A DNA stretch of 51,042 nt from assembly GCA_019192545.1 (NCBI GenBank), contig JAHCMI010000067.1:1-51042 (forward strand), written 5' to 3'. The notes below the pieces were generated by a model. The model did no database searches, was not told where the DNA came from, and worked only from the letters and a program-made list of their open reading frames with translations. Below are positions 36,789-46,744 of this stretch, piece after piece. The first letter of the stretch is position 1. Each line of letters begins with the position of its first letter. Source of the stretch: Rivularia sp. MS3. Lineage in GTDB: Bacteria > Cyanobacteriota > Cyanobacteriia > Cyanobacteriales > Nostocaceae. The position numbers were made by a program, and so were the translations under genes.

Positions 36789-37724
36789 TTCCGGATTGTT
36801 GCGTATAAACCCTATATCCTTTTTTAAAAAAAATAATAGCTTTTAGAGCAGAGGCTTTTTGCTAGCATCCGTAATTAGTATTTCAGATTTTATAAGTATT
36901 TTTTTGTTCCCAATTTCTATACAACGATTACCGCTAGAACTATACGGTGAAATCTGCATCTGTCTTATTTTATTACTTGTACGTATAATTTGTTTCTATT
37001 AATGTACTTAAGAAGAATAGAATATTTTTGTCAAAATGCTTGATTATTAATTTATACTAAGCAGTTAGATGAAATCGTAATTATAATTGTTTATTTCATC
37101 AAATTGTTTTATATTAGATGCAAGTATTACCTAGGAGAGATGACAAAAATCTGCAAATTCCAATTTTGGAAGGCATTTTCACTCCTATAATTAAACTAGA
37201 TATTTATGTATAAATATTAAAATAATATGTAATTTTATTAAGCATAAAGCCGAGCAAAATATTCATGCAATGATACATATATTGACATCTGTCGTGAGAA
37301 TAATTTTCTATGGTTATTGCTAATGGAATGCATTATATTTTGTAAGGAAAAATTACTTGTATTTTTACAACCGCATTGCGGTAGAAATAAATTATTTTGA
37401 TTTTCTCCTAACTAAAGGTGAAGAATTATAAACAGTGATGATAGCTGTACCTAACTATTTTTTTAACAATGAAGTTATTTATTTTAATTAATCCGATATG
37501 GAGGCTTCTGAGAGTAAAATCAAGTATTTAAGATTTCAATGTAACCTTTGTAGGGTGTATGGATGGTTTTTAACCCTATCTACTTGCATGTAAAACCATC
37601 GCCATAAAAATGTATTATTGAAAAATAATTTTTGATAATTTGAACTAAAAAGTTGTATTCTATACACCTTTTTCAGTGATTTCTCTATTGAATATAAGAC
37701 ATTAAAGATAACTGGGAGACGACA
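36789..37724. other. Long AT-rich region between divergent RodZ-like genes
   Basis: 936 bases without a supported gene. It holds a small hairpin (ACCGCA/TGCGGT near 37370) and many poly-T and poly-A runs. It is probably regulatory for both flanking genes; a non-coding RNA cannot be excluded. Confidence 0.4.
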
Positions 37725-38519
37725 GTGAACCTGTTAAACGAACAACAAGGGGAGAAACTTAAGGATATAACTGATAAATTAAGGCAAATACGAGAAGAAA
37801 AAGGGATACATATAGAGCAAATAGCAGCTAAAATACTTGTCCGACCGACTTTTTTAAATGCTTTAGAACAAGGAAGATTCGAGGAGCTACCCGAACCAGT
37901 TTATATTCAAGGATTCATCCGTCGTTATGGAGATGCTTTAGGAATTGATGGTGTAGCTTTAGCTCAAGAATTTGGGGCTATTGCTTGTCCTCCACCAATA
38001 CCCCAGGACAACAATAATTTAAATAATAAAGCAAATATATACATACCTTTAGCAGTACCCTATGTTTTGTTAATAATTGGTGCTTCCTTGGGGTTATTTT
38101 ATGTACTAAGTCCTAAAACAGAAGAGCAAACTGTCAGTCAAAGTCAGTTTTCATCGAATGTTTCGCAGCCAAAAGCTCAGCCTCAACCCAAAGCTTCATC
38201 TTCACCAGCAGCAGCAAAACCAAAGCCAAAGCCAACGTCAACGCCAACGCCAAAACCGGTTGAAGGTGTAAAAGTTAGTTTAGACGTAAAAGCTGAATCT
38301 TGGGTAAGAGTAAGAAGCGACGGCAAGGAGGTATTTCAAGGAACATTAAACAAAGGAGACAAGAAGAGCTTTGATGCTAAAGAAAAGTTAGAAATACGTT
38401 CTGGTAATCCCGGTGCGGTGATTGTCTCAGTAAATGAAAACAAACCCGTTCCTTTAGGTCCTCCAAATATGCCCAAAACTGTTACCTATACATCGGAGAC
38501 GGAAACGGAAACGGAGTAA
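37725..38519 (+). CDS. RodZ-family HTH membrane protein
   Basis: A 264-residue protein starting GTG with GGGAG eight bases upstream. Residues about 12-85 form the RodZ HTH (LRQIREEKGIHIEQIAAKI, LEQGRFEELPEPVYIQGFIRRYGDALG). One membrane helix spans about 105-126, followed by a Pro/Lys/Thr linker with KPKPTSTPTPKP and a C-terminal DUF4115-like beta domain (VKVSLDVKAESWVRVRSDGKEVFQG). This is the full RodZ layout: cytosolic HTH that binds MreB, membrane anchor and periplasmic domain for cell-shape control. It ends in an acidic TETETE tail. Confidence 0.85.
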   Translation: MNLLNEQQGEKLKDITDKLRQIREEKGIHIEQIAAKILVRPTFLNALEQGRFEELPEPVYIQGFIRRYGDALGIDGVALAQEFGAIACPPPIPQDNNNLNNKANIYIPLAVPYVLLIIGASLGLFYVLSPKTEEQTVSQSQFSSNVSQPKAQPQPKASSSPAAAKPKPKPTSTPTPKPVEGVKVSLDVKAESWVRVRSDGKEVFQGTLNKGDKKSFDAKEKLEIRSGNPGAVIVSVNENKPVPLGPPNMPKTVTYTSETETETE

Positions 38520-38859
38520 TGAATAATGAGTAGCGAGTAATGAGTAATGAATAATGAGTAATGAGTAAGCTAATGTGTAGCTAGATTGTGTAAACAAAAA
38601 TTTTGGAGTTATTGTAGTGCGGGTATCTTGCCCGCTTCCTGTATACAAATTAAATAAGCAGCAGCTTATAAACAAAAGGTTGAGCTATCTAGTAATGGTA
38701 ATTTATTTGCTAATCAATACTCTTTCTTTAAGTAACGAATAACGAGTATAAACAAAAAGTTGAGCTATCTATATAAGGTCACTTACTTACTACTCGCTAC
38801 TCGCTACTCGCTACTTGCTACTCGCTACTCGCTACTTACTACTTGCTACTTGCTATTCG
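38520..38859. repeat. Heptameric STRR tracts downstream of the RodZ-like gene
   Basis: Two tracts of 7-base tandem repeats typical of Nostocales genomes: AATGAGT-type at about 38520-38568 and CTCGCTA/CTTGCTA-type at 38780-38859, the second running up to the gatA stop codon. 'AACAAAAGGTTGAGCTATCT'-like phrases recur near 38673 and 38752. No coding capacity. Confidence 0.8.
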
Positions 38860-40323
38860 TTACTCAACTAAGCCTGGTGTGCGTAAATGCCATTCTGTGG
38901 CTTGTTCGTATGCGTAAGCAACTTGGAATAGTTGATCTTCGCGAAGTACTTTACCAATTAATTGCAGTCCGATTGGTATTCCTTCGTCGTTGATACCGCA
39001 AGGAATGCTGATTCCTGGTAAACCTGCTAAGTTAACGGGAATTGTCATTAAATCGGTTAAGTACATATTCAGGGGATCTGAAGTTTTTTCACCGGCTTTA
39101 AATGCAGCTATTGGTGCGGTAGGGCAAGCTAATACATCTACTTGCTTAAAAGCGTTGTCAAAGTCTTGTTTAATTAATGTACGAACTTTTTGAGCTTTGA
39201 GATAATAAGCATCGTAGTAACCAGCACTTAAAGTATAAGTACCAATCATAATCCGGCGTTTTACTTCTGCACCGAAACCTGTAGAGCGGGTGCGAGTATA
39301 CATAGATAAAAGATTGTCGGCATCTTCAGCCCGATAGCCATATTTAACTCCATCGTAACGAGCTAGGTTTGCGGATGCTTCAGATGGAGCGATTATATAG
39401 TAGCTAGGTAAACCGTAGCGGAAACGAGGACAAGAAATAACGTGAATTTCCGCGCCTAATTCTTGTAAAACATTTATAGCTTTGGTAACTGCTTGCTCTA
39501 CTTGCGAATCTAAACCTTCGCCAAATGTTTCTTTAATAATGCCGATTCGCAGTTTACCTCTAGGTTTTAAATCTGGTTTTAAACCTTCGGTATAGTCGGG
39601 TATGGAAACTTTTAAACTAGTTGAATCTTTGGGATCGTATCCTGCAATTTCATTTAAGAGTATAGCTGCATCTTTTACCGAACGGGAAAAAGGTCCGATT
39701 TGATCTAAAGACGAAGCAAACGCCACCAAACCGTAACGGGAAACTAACCCGTAAGTTGGCTTCATTCCCACTACGCCACAGAAAGATGCAGGTAAACGAA
39801 TCGAACCCCCAGTATCCGAACCTAAAGAAACAGTGCATTCTTGAGCCGCTACAGCCGCCGCAGAACCGCCAGAGGAACCGCCAGGAACCCTAGATAAATC
39901 CCAGGGGTTAGCTGTAATTTTATAGGCAGAACTTTCGCAGGAACTGCCCATCGCGAATTCATCTAAGTTAGTTTTACCCACCATCACAGCGCCAGCATCG
40001 ATGAGTTTTTGCGTTACTGTTGATTCGTAGGGTGGTATAAAATTTTCTAGAAATTTAGAGGCGCAAGTAGTAGGGATTCCCTTAGTACACATGTTGTCTT
40101 TAATACCAATGGGGATTCCTGCAAGTAAACCAATTTCTTCCCCTGCGGCAATTTTGGCATCCACTTTCCGGGCTTGTTCCAAGGCTTTTTCCTGGGTTAC
40201 ATGCAGGAAACTGTGAACTTGCGGTTCCAATTTTTCAATGCGGTTCAAAGCTTCTTGGGCAATTTCCGTTGCAGAGCGTTCTTTCTTAACTAACTGTTTG
40301 TGCAATTCGCTTATGGATGCCAT
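38860..40323 (-). CDS. gatA: Asp-tRNA(Asn)/Glu-tRNA(Gln) amidotransferase subunit A
   Basis: A 487-residue amidase. The Ser-cisSer-Lys triad is visible: Lys in [12 protein letters not shown], the cis-Ser and nucleophile in [14 protein letters not shown] and [14 protein letters not shown]. As the glutaminase half of GatCAB it supplies ammonia to convert Glu-tRNA(Gln) to Gln-tRNA(Gln), needed because cyanobacteria lack a direct route to Gln-tRNA(Gln) or use it for Asn. gatB and gatC are not adjacent. The start is supported by AGGAGCAGTAATGC upstream. Confidence 0.96.
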   Translation of the reverse strand: MASISELHKQLVKKERSATEIAQEALNRIEKLEPQVHSFLHVTQEKALEQARKVDAKIAAGEEIGLLAGIPIGIKDNMCTKGIPTTCASKFLENFIPPYESTVTQKLIDAGAVMVGKTNLDEFAMGSSCESSAYKITANPWDLSRVPGGSSGGSAAAVAAQECTVSLGSDTGGSIRLPASFCGVVGMKPTYGLVSRYGLVAFASSLDQIGPFSRSVKDAAILLNEIAGYDPKDSTSLKVSIPDYTEGLKPDLKPRGKLRIGIIKETFGEGLDSQVEQAVTKAINVLQELGAEIHVISCPRFRYGLPSYYIIAPSEASANLARYDGVKYGYRAEDADNLLSMYTRTRSTGFGAEVKRRIMIGTYTLSAGYYDAYYLKAQKVRTLIKQDFDNAFKQVDVLACPTAPIAAFKAGEKTSDPLNMYLTDLMTIPVNLAGLPGISIPCGINDEGIPIGLQLIGKVLREDQLFQVAYAYEQATEWHLRTPGLVE

Positions 40324-40387
40324 GCATTACTGCTCCTTATTTACTAACTCACTCAAATGTTTGATTTTAGTACATCTTGAATAATAT

Positions 40388-40492
40388 TGGTAATTGGGAA
40401 TTGGGCATTGGGCATTGGGCATTGGGCATTGGGCATTGGTAATTGGTGACTGTTCACTGTTCACTGCTCACTGTTCACTGTTCACTGCTCTG
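40388..40492. repeat. STRR tract (TTGGGCA and GTTCACT heptamers)
   Basis: About six copies of a GGGCATT heptamer (40400-40440) followed by CTGTTCA/CTGCTCA heptamers (40449-40492), between the divergent gatA and dnaE-C genes. Similar tracts lie near 22160, 24030, 27961 and 47890. Confidence 0.8.
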
Positions 40493-40573
40493 TCAATTTT
40501 TGTAAAAATATTTTGCTCTAAATCAAACTATATGGACTAAACTAACGAATGCTGAGAAGGTGGGTTAGAAATT

Positions 40574-41941
40574 ATGGTCAAAATCATATCTCGAAAAGCG
40601 CTAAAAACAGAGAATGTATATGATATTGGGCTCGAAGGCGACCATAATTTTGTAATTAAGCATGGTTTGATTGCTTCTAACTGTTTTAATAAATCTCACT
40701 CAACAGCTTATGGTTATGTTACATATCAAACCGCTTATTTAAAGGCTAATTATCCTTTAGAGTATATGGCGGCGCTGCTGACGGCTAACAGTGGTGATAA
40801 AGATAAGGTGCAAAAATATATTGCAACCTGTATGAATATGGGGATTCAGATAGAATCACCCGATATTAATTCTTCGGAAGTCGATTTTACTCCTGCAAAC
40901 GACAAAATCTTGTTTGGATTGTCAGCAATACGTAATGTTGGAGATAATGCCAGAAACTGTATTTTAGAAGCAAGAGTTGAAGGAGATTTTAAATCCCTGG
41001 CTGATTTTTGCGATCGCGTCGATCTAGGTACGGTAAATCGTCGAGCTTTACAGTCGTTAATATATTGTGGAGCTTTTGACAAAATAAATGATAACCGCAA
41101 TCAACTAATTGAAGATTTAGAGTTTGTATACGATTGGGCACAGTCTCGCGCTAGAGACAGAGCCAGCGGACAAGGTAATTTATTTGATTTATTAGGTGGC
41201 GCTTGGAGTGGAGGAGCAAATACAGGTAATATGCCGGGGAATGCAATATTAAGTCCTCCGAAAGCGAAAGATGTTGATGATTTTCCTCCTCAAGAAAAGT
41301 TACGAATGGAGAAAGAACTGTTAGGTTTTTATGTGTCGGATCATCCCCTCAAATCGATAGGTAAATCGATGCAAATTCTCTCTCCTATCAATATGACGCA
41401 GTTAAAAAACCAACGAGAGGAAGCAAAAGTTTGTGTGGTTGTCATGCTGAATAACGTGAAAAAGGTAATCACGAAAAAAGGCGATCCAATGGCAATTTTA
41501 CAGATAGAAGATTTGACTACAGCAGGGGAAGCTGTCGTTTTTCCCAAGACTTACGACCGAATTAATGAAATTTTGCTAGTAGATGCTAAGCTAATTATCT
41601 GGGGAAAAGTTGATAAGAAAGATGACCAGGCTCAATTAATTGTTGACGATGCCGAACCGGTTGAAAATATAGAATTAATCGTCATAGAAATGACTCCTCA
41701 ACAAGCAACTACTATTGAGGAACATCATCGTTTAAGAACAGTTTTAAAAGATTTAAAAGAAAAATCAGGTGAAAAAGAAAAAGGAAAAATACCCGTTATC
41801 GGTATTATTCAGGCTGAAAATTCCCGTCAATTAGTTCGTTTTGGCAGACAATATTGGGTACAAGATTCTAGAAGCGCAATCATGGCTTTGCATAATGGTA
41901 GATTTAATGCCCGAATTCAACCTTTGAGTGCGACAACTTAA
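40574..41941 (+). CDS. dnaE: DNA polymerase III alpha subunit, C-terminal half with split-intein C-fragment
   Basis: A 455-residue precursor. Residues 1-36 (MVKIISRKALKTENVYDIGL to GLIASN) are the C-terminal fragment of the cyanobacterial DnaE split intein, with the penultimate residues ASN and the following Cys+1 required for trans-splicing. The C-extein begins CFNKSHSTAYGYVTYQTAYL and carries the rest of the polymerase: fingers, an HhH region (RNVGDNARN...) and the OB domain (KVCVVVMLNNVKKVI). The N-terminal half is encoded elsewhere and the two are joined after translation into the replicative polymerase. The reading frame is intact. Confidence 0.97.
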   Translation: MVKIISRKALKTENVYDIGLEGDHNFVIKHGLIASNCFNKSHSTAYGYVTYQTAYLKANYPLEYMAALLTANSGDKDKVQKYIATCMNMGIQIESPDINSSEVDFTPANDKILFGLSAIRNVGDNARNCILEARVEGDFKSLADFCDRVDLGTVNRRALQSLIYCGAFDKINDNRNQLIEDLEFVYDWAQSRARDRASGQGNLFDLLGGAWSGGANTGNMPGNAILSPPKAKDVDDFPPQEKLRMEKELLGFYVSDHPLKSIGKSMQILSPINMTQLKNQREEAKVCVVVMLNNVKKVITKKGDPMAILQIEDLTTAGEAVVFPKTYDRINEILLVDAKLIIWGKVDKKDDQAQLIVDDAEPVENIELIVIEMTPQQATTIEEHHRLRTVLKDLKEKSGEKEKGKIPVIGIIQAENSRQLVRFGRQYWVQDSRSAIMALHNGRFNARIQPLSATT

Positions 41942-42131
41942 AAGTCGGGAGTTGTTTAACTAAAAATCTTGTCACAAAATCATTGATTTCAGTATGAATG
42001 TTTTATATGCTACTGATGCATTAAACGTTTTTACTTTGTATTTTTCAAATCGTCAACAGTAAATTACCCAGCGTTATAAGGTATTCATCGGGTTTTTGGT
42101 TGCTTTCGCTGATGATATTTGATTTTAAAAA

Positions 42132-42737
42132 GTGGTATCTTTTGATGCCATGAACTTTATAGCGGCAAGCAGGGTGAGGAGTAAAAATTTAATGACGCTT
42201 GAGGGTTTGGATCAGTTTGTTTCATACTGCAAAAGGATGCAACCTCAAAGTCCAGAAGACATAAAAAGATTTTTCGAGGGTGTGATAGGCTTTCCTTACG
42301 ACAAGGAACTCCTATTACAATCTTATTTGTATTTAAATATTAAAAAATTTTTTCCGAGTTGTTCGGAATTGTTATTATTTGAAAAGTCTCCGATTGCTGA
42401 TTACACCGATTTAGGTAAGTGCGATTTTGTCTACTTAACTTCGGATAAACGGCTATTTCTAATCGAGACTAAATTTATTGACACGACAGCATCCGGAGCA
42501 ACGGAAAGGAAAAGAAGGAACAAGCATCGAAATAAAGTTTTTGAGCAGGTGATTACTTTAAAAAATAGGTTTGGTCAATACTGGAATATTCAGGTAGGAG
42601 AATTACAGTGCGGTGTTTTTACAACAGATCCTGAAATTGATTGGCGTGGAGATAGCATTAATGTTACTACTAAATCAGTTTCAATAAGGGATTTGGAACA
42701 GTGGAGAGCTAGCAAAAATGCATTTAGGCATACTTGA
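42132..42737 (+). CDS. PD-(D/E)XK-like hypothetical protein
   Basis: A 201-residue protein. Residues about 92-115 read KCDFVYLTSDKRLFLIETKF: an Asp followed by a hydrophobic strand and ExK, the active-site pattern of PD-(D/E)XK nucleases. A basic stretch (RKRRNKHRNK) and a helix follow, as in small nucleases of this superfamily. No restriction or toxin partner is adjacent. The start is uncertain (GTG at 42132 or ATG at 42150; neither has a clear ribosome-binding site). The nuclease call rests on this motif only. Confidence 0.6.
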   Translation: MVSFDAMNFIAASRVRSKNLMTLEGLDQFVSYCKRMQPQSPEDIKRFFEGVIGFPYDKELLLQSYLYLNIKKFFPSCSELLLFEKSPIADYTDLGKCDFVYLTSDKRLFLIETKFIDTTASGATERKRRNKHRNKVFEQVITLKNRFGQYWNIQVGELQCGVFTTDPEIDWRGDSINVTTKSVSIRDLEQWRASKNAFRHT

Positions 42738-43062
42738 AAGATATTCTCAAATTAATATACATTTTTATAGTATGTAATAGTATATGGGTTCTACTTAACT
42801 GAATATTTCTGTTTTAGGTAAACGGTTTAGATAAAATCTATTAGGCTAGCTAAAAGCGGCATATCCAAGCAAAATCATTATTTATCGGCAAATATTATAA
42901 AAATTGAAGTAAAATCTATGCCACCTGGTAATTAAAGCTATCCTATTCTTAAATTGAGTGTGGCTATTCTTACAGAATTTTTTTAGGGATAGGTTATCTG
43001 CTCTGTGAGACTCAAAGCTCAATGTTTACGTCTAATTCACTGATTCGGAGGTGAAAAATAAC
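42738..43062. other. AT-rich intergenic region
   Basis: No gene seen. The GGAGGTG at 43047-43053 is the ribosome-binding site of the next gene. Confidence 0.4.
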
Positions 43063-43398
43063 GTGTTGAAGACACTGCTGGTAATTGCCATTGGTTTCTT
43101 ACCGTCTCTATTTTCCCTATGGTTAATGCGTAAAAACAAAGCTAGAACGCGGGCGCTGCTGCGACGGGCTGCGGTTACAAGTTTTCCCAGACATTCAAGA
43201 AGCCAAAATCATCATAGAGTAGAAAATCAGGATAGGTACTATTTGGAAGGAGTTGGTTATCTTGTTGGTGATATTAGCTGTGAATATAATGCTCGTTCCG
43301 GTTATATAAGGTGTGCGGTTAATCCGAGTGGCCCTTGCGAGGGTTGCCGTTTTTATCAAGAAAGAAATGTTGTTGCTCGTACAAAGAATCATATTTAA
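43063..43398 (+). CDS. DUF6464-like small membrane-anchored Cys protein
   Basis: About 111 residues from the GTG at 43063, chosen because GGAGG at 43047-43051 would overlap the alternative GTG at 43051. One N-terminal membrane helix (LLVIAIGFLPSLFSLWLM), a basic linker, and then a conserved C-terminal block YYLEGVGYLVGDISCEYNA with four Cys (SCEY, RCAV, GPCEGC) that could bind metal. The block matches a cyanobacteria-specific family (DUF6464). Function unknown. Confidence 0.72.
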   Translation: MLKTLLVIAIGFLPSLFSLWLMRKNKARTRALLRRAAVTSFPRHSRSQNHHRVENQDRYYLEGVGYLVGDISCEYNARSGYIRCAVNPSGPCEGCRFYQERNVVARTKNHI

Positions 43399-43529
43399 AT
43401 CAAAGCTATTTCTTGTCTTAAAAAATATTGCGGTACGTGAGAACACAGAGTTTGTAAGAGTGAAAATGTCAAGTACAATTGGTTGGGATTTATATTCCGT
43501 TCTAATTTCTGTTAATTGCAATTTTTTCA

Positions 43530-44858
43530 ATGTCTGCAACTTGGACGCAGGAACAAATTTTGGCTTTAGCACCAGATGCAAGTTCTGCTAAGAATGGTAG
43601 CGCTCTAGCGACTTCTCGTAAGTGGTCATCATTAGGTTGCAATGATTTAGCTGCTTGGGGTGATTGTCAGGGAAGCGGTAAAAATCCTTACCGGACTCAA
43701 ATTGATTTAACCGAACCTGCTTTTAAATGTAGTTGTCCGTCTCGAAAATTTCCGTGTAAGCACGGTATTGCTTTGTTTCTTTTACTCGCCAACGAAAAAC
43801 AGTTATTTACTCAAACTTCACCGCCGGAGTGGGTTGATGATTGGCACAAAGCCCGGAGTATGCGAAAAGCTAAAAAAGAAGAAAAAGTTAAAGCAGAAGA
43901 AAAAGTCAGTAAAGAAGCAAACCCCCAAGCGCAAGCCAAGCGTGCCGAGAAGCGTTTAAATAAAGTGAGTGCGGGGATGGAGGATTTAGAAGTTTGGCTG
44001 CGGGATTTGATCGGTAACGGTTTAGCAGCAGCCCAAGAGAAACCTTATAGCTTTTGGGATGAAGCAGCAGCGCGGTTAGTAGACGCACAAGCCCCAGGGG
44101 TGGCTCGTTTGGTGAAGGAAATCGGGAGTATTGCTCATTCTGGTACGGGATGGCAAGAAAGATTACTATCGCAATTAGGAAGGGTATATCTGTTAATTGC
44201 AGCTTTTAAGCGTTTGGAAACTTTAACTGTTCCGGTACAAACTGATATTCGTACTCAAATTGGTTTTTCGCAGAATCAACAAGAATTATCGACGCAACAA
44301 GGAGTACAAGATTTATGGTTAATTTTAGGACAAAGTTTAGCAGTAGAAGACCGTTTAAAAATACAGCGTACTTGGCTTTGGGGTAAAACAACGCAACAAA
44401 AAGCATTAATTCTTAACTTTGCTCACGGCAGTCAGCCATTAGACACTAGTCTTGTACCTGGAAGCTGCATAAATGCAGGATTAGTATTTTTTGAAAGTGC
44501 TTTTCCTTTAAGAGCGATCGTCAAAACTCGTCAAGACGAAGTCACTCAAATGGATGTAATGCCGGGATATAGTAATATCTCAAATATGATACAGGAATAT
44601 TCTCAAGCTCTTGCTTGTAATCCTTGGATAGAACAGTTTCCTGCCGCAATGCGGCAAGTAATTCCAGTAAAACAAAATGATAACTGGTTTGTACGCGATA
44701 AAGACAAGCGATTGCTTGCTTTGAAATCAAGATTTAAAAATAATTGGCAGTTATTAGCGCTGAGTGGAGGATATCCAATAGATATATTTGGCGAGTGGGA
44801 TGGGGAATGCTTTTTACCTTTAAGCGTTTGGGTAGATAATCGGTTTGTTAATTGTTAA
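43530..44858 (+). CDS. SWIM zinc-finger protein
   Basis: A 442-residue protein. The SWIM motif at about 66-82 is CSCPSRKFPCKHG (CxCx6CxH), binding one zinc. A coiled Lys/Glu-rich stretch follows (KAKKEEKVKAEEKVSKE), then a helical and beta domain of about 300 residues typical of this family. SWIM proteins of this type sit in operons with DUF5691, a MoxR-like ATPase, DUF5682 and vWA proteins, considered chaperone or metal-insertion type systems of unknown target. The next two genes here match that set. Confidence 0.88.
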   Translation: MSATWTQEQILALAPDASSAKNGSALATSRKWSSLGCNDLAAWGDCQGSGKNPYRTQIDLTEPAFKCSCPSRKFPCKHGIALFLLLANEKQLFTQTSPPEWVDDWHKARSMRKAKKEEKVKAEEKVSKEANPQAQAKRAEKRLNKVSAGMEDLEVWLRDLIGNGLAAAQEKPYSFWDEAAARLVDAQAPGVARLVKEIGSIAHSGTGWQERLLSQLGRVYLLIAAFKRLETLTVPVQTDIRTQIGFSQNQQELSTQQGVQDLWLILGQSLAVEDRLKIQRTWLWGKTTQQKALILNFAHGSQPLDTSLVPGSCINAGLVFFESAFPLRAIVKTRQDEVTQMDVMPGYSNISNMIQEYSQALACNPWIEQFPAAMRQVIPVKQNDNWFVRDKDKRLLALKSRFKNNWQLLALSGGYPIDIFGEWDGECFLPLSVWVDNRFVNC

Positions 44859-44918
44859 TAGGGGATTGGGCATTGGGGATTAGGCATTGTTAAAAGTTAG
44901 GAATTATAACTAGGAATG

Positions 44919-45004
44919 GCCGCAATTGTCTGGTGGACTGGTTGGTGCGTGACACTATAAAAGGTTATTACTACGTTCCTGCAATACTAAAAGTGTCACA
45001 GCAA
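44919..45004. mobile_element. MITE-like element, left copy
   Basis: Contains GGTTGGTGCGTGACACT and AGTGTCACAGCAAC as imperfect inverted ends around a core with ACTACGTTC. An inverted copy lies at 48198-48282, sharing the outer GCAATTGTC. No ORF inside. Confidence 0.65.
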
Positions 45005-45013
45005 CGGCACGGC

Positions 45014-45095
45014 AATAATGCGGGAAGAGAATCTACACCGCATTTTGCCTTAATAATGCGGGAAGAAAATCTACACCGCATTTTGCCTCCCCTAC
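45014..45095. repeat. Tandem 38-bp repeat, left copy of inverted pair
   Basis: Two direct copies (45014-45051 and 45052-45089) of an AATAATGCGGGAAGA...ACCGCATTTTGCCT unit whose ends pair as TGCGG/CCGCA, ending CCCCTAC. A single inverted copy is at 47928-47980. Confidence 0.75.
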
Positions 45096-45158
45096 AAGAA
45101 AAATGCCCCAAGCCCAATCTCAAAAACTAATTTGACAAATAAAAACAGATCTATATAA

Positions 45159-46685
45159 ATGAATATTTGGCAAGATTTAGTAAAAACGGCAGTTGTTGGT
45201 ACTCAAAGATTGGAATTAAAAATTCCTACACAAGATAATCAGTTAGGTGAAATTTTAAATCATCTCGATACTAAGGATAAGGAAGGTTGTTTGCTTGGTG
45301 CGGCTGGGACAATTTATTTTTATCAAAAAGCTGGTAAATTAACTGCGATTGATAGTAAAAAAACCGTAGAAACTTGCGATTTAGATGATTTACCATATTG
45401 CAGTCATGTTTCAGAACAACATTTGGAAATAATGTTAGGTGGAGAATACAGCAAAATTCTGCCGGAATGGTTGAAATTATTGGCAGATACTAAAAAAGTT
45501 GTTTCTCCTAAATATTTACCAGAATTATTAACGTTAGGAAATAGAGAGAATAGTTTACGAAAATATATTTTACCAGTTCTAGGTAAACGGGGGATATGGT
45601 TGGCAACGCAAAATCCAGAATGGAATTATGTTAGTAGCGAAGACACTAATAAAATTTGGAAAAATGGTAGTTTGGAAGCTAGAAAAAATGTGTTGAATGA
45701 ATTGCGTCAATCGGAAGCAGAAGCAGCGCGATCGCAGTTGCAAAGTATTTGGAGCAAGGAGAGGGCGCAGGAAAGAGCAAGTTTGCTAGAAGTATTGGAA
45801 GTTGGTTTGAGCGTTGAAGATGAAAACTTTTTAGAAGATGCTCTTGAAGATAGAAGTAAATTAGTGCGAGATGTGGCAGCACGATTGCTCGCACAAATCC
45901 CAGAATCAAAGCTTGTAAATAGAATGGTAGAAAGAGTTCGTCCTTTATTAAGTTTGGATAGAAACGGAATAGAGGTAACGTTACCAAAAAAATGTACTTT
46001 AGAAATGACTCAAGACGGTATAGATGAATCAAAATATATACCTTCTTTGGGAGAGAAAGCGAGTTTACTATTACAAATGCTGAGTTTTGTGCCTCCAAGT
46101 ATATGGAGCAGTGATTGGAAGAAGACTCCTGACGAACTAATAAAAATTGTTGAAAATAGTAAATGGGAAAAAGTCTTTTTAGAAGCTTGGACAACAGCTA
46201 CCATTAGAAGTAAAAATACGATATGGGCTGAAGCTTTACTCAAAGCCTCTTTAAAATTATCGAAAAATTTAACTAATAGTGATGGCTCAATTAAAAGTTT
46301 ATTTAAAGTAATTCCTGAATCTCAAACTCAAAGTTTTATTTTAGGGGTTTTGCAGCAGCACCCGAATAACATTTTTAGTTCCGCTAATCCAGCTTTCTCA
46401 TTATTAATTCATACTCCTTATATTTGGGATGAGCAAATTAGTCAAGCTGCGATATTAAGTATCAAAAGCTGTATTGAAAGCAATAATAAAGTTAATAATT
46501 GGCAGTTTGGTTCTACTTTAGCAACTTTTTCCTCAAAGATATCACCTTCAGTTTATAGTCAAGCTGTCAAAGATTTAAATTTTGCAGCATCTGAAAATAT
46601 TCATAAAACTCTAATTGATGCCATTGACAGATTTTTAACTAAATTGCAGTTTAGATATGAGATGAGACAAGCATTGTTAGTATAA
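45159..46685 (+). CDS. DUF5691 family protein
   Basis: A 508-residue, mainly helical protein starting MNIWQDLVKTAVVGTQR, the family signature. Repeated helix pairs in 170-260 (SLEARKNVLNELRQSEA, LEDALEDRSKLVRDVAARLLAQIP) look like HEAT repeats. No enzyme motif. It is normally encoded between a SWIM protein and a MoxR-type ATPase, as here, and probably serves as an adaptor of that ATPase system. It lies 59 bases upstream of the ATPase gene. Confidence 0.85.
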   Translation: MNIWQDLVKTAVVGTQRLELKIPTQDNQLGEILNHLDTKDKEGCLLGAAGTIYFYQKAGKLTAIDSKKTVETCDLDDLPYCSHVSEQHLEIMLGGEYSKILPEWLKLLADTKKVVSPKYLPELLTLGNRENSLRKYILPVLGKRGIWLATQNPEWNYVSSEDTNKIWKNGSLEARKNVLNELRQSEAEAARSQLQSIWSKERAQERASLLEVLEVGLSVEDENFLEDALEDRSKLVRDVAARLLAQIPESKLVNRMVERVRPLLSLDRNGIEVTLPKKCTLEMTQDGIDESKYIPSLGEKASLLLQMLSFVPPSIWSSDWKKTPDELIKIVENSKWEKVFLEAWTTATIRSKNTIWAEALLKASLKLSKNLTNSDGSIKSLFKVIPESQTQSFILGVLQQHPNNIFSSANPAFSLLIHTPYIWDEQISQAAILSIKSCIESNNKVNNWQFGSTLATFSSKISPSVYSQAVKDLNFAASENIHKTLIDAIDRFLTKLQFRYEMRQALLV

Positions 46686-46744
46686 TCTTCAGATTTTTGG
46701 TTAGAAAGCGAATCAATTGAATATTAAAAGTAAGAAGGGGAAAT

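Noticed and set aside
38520-40492. Tandem short repeats as a CRISPR array
   Set aside because: The repeat period is 7 bases with no spacers; these are STRR heptamers.
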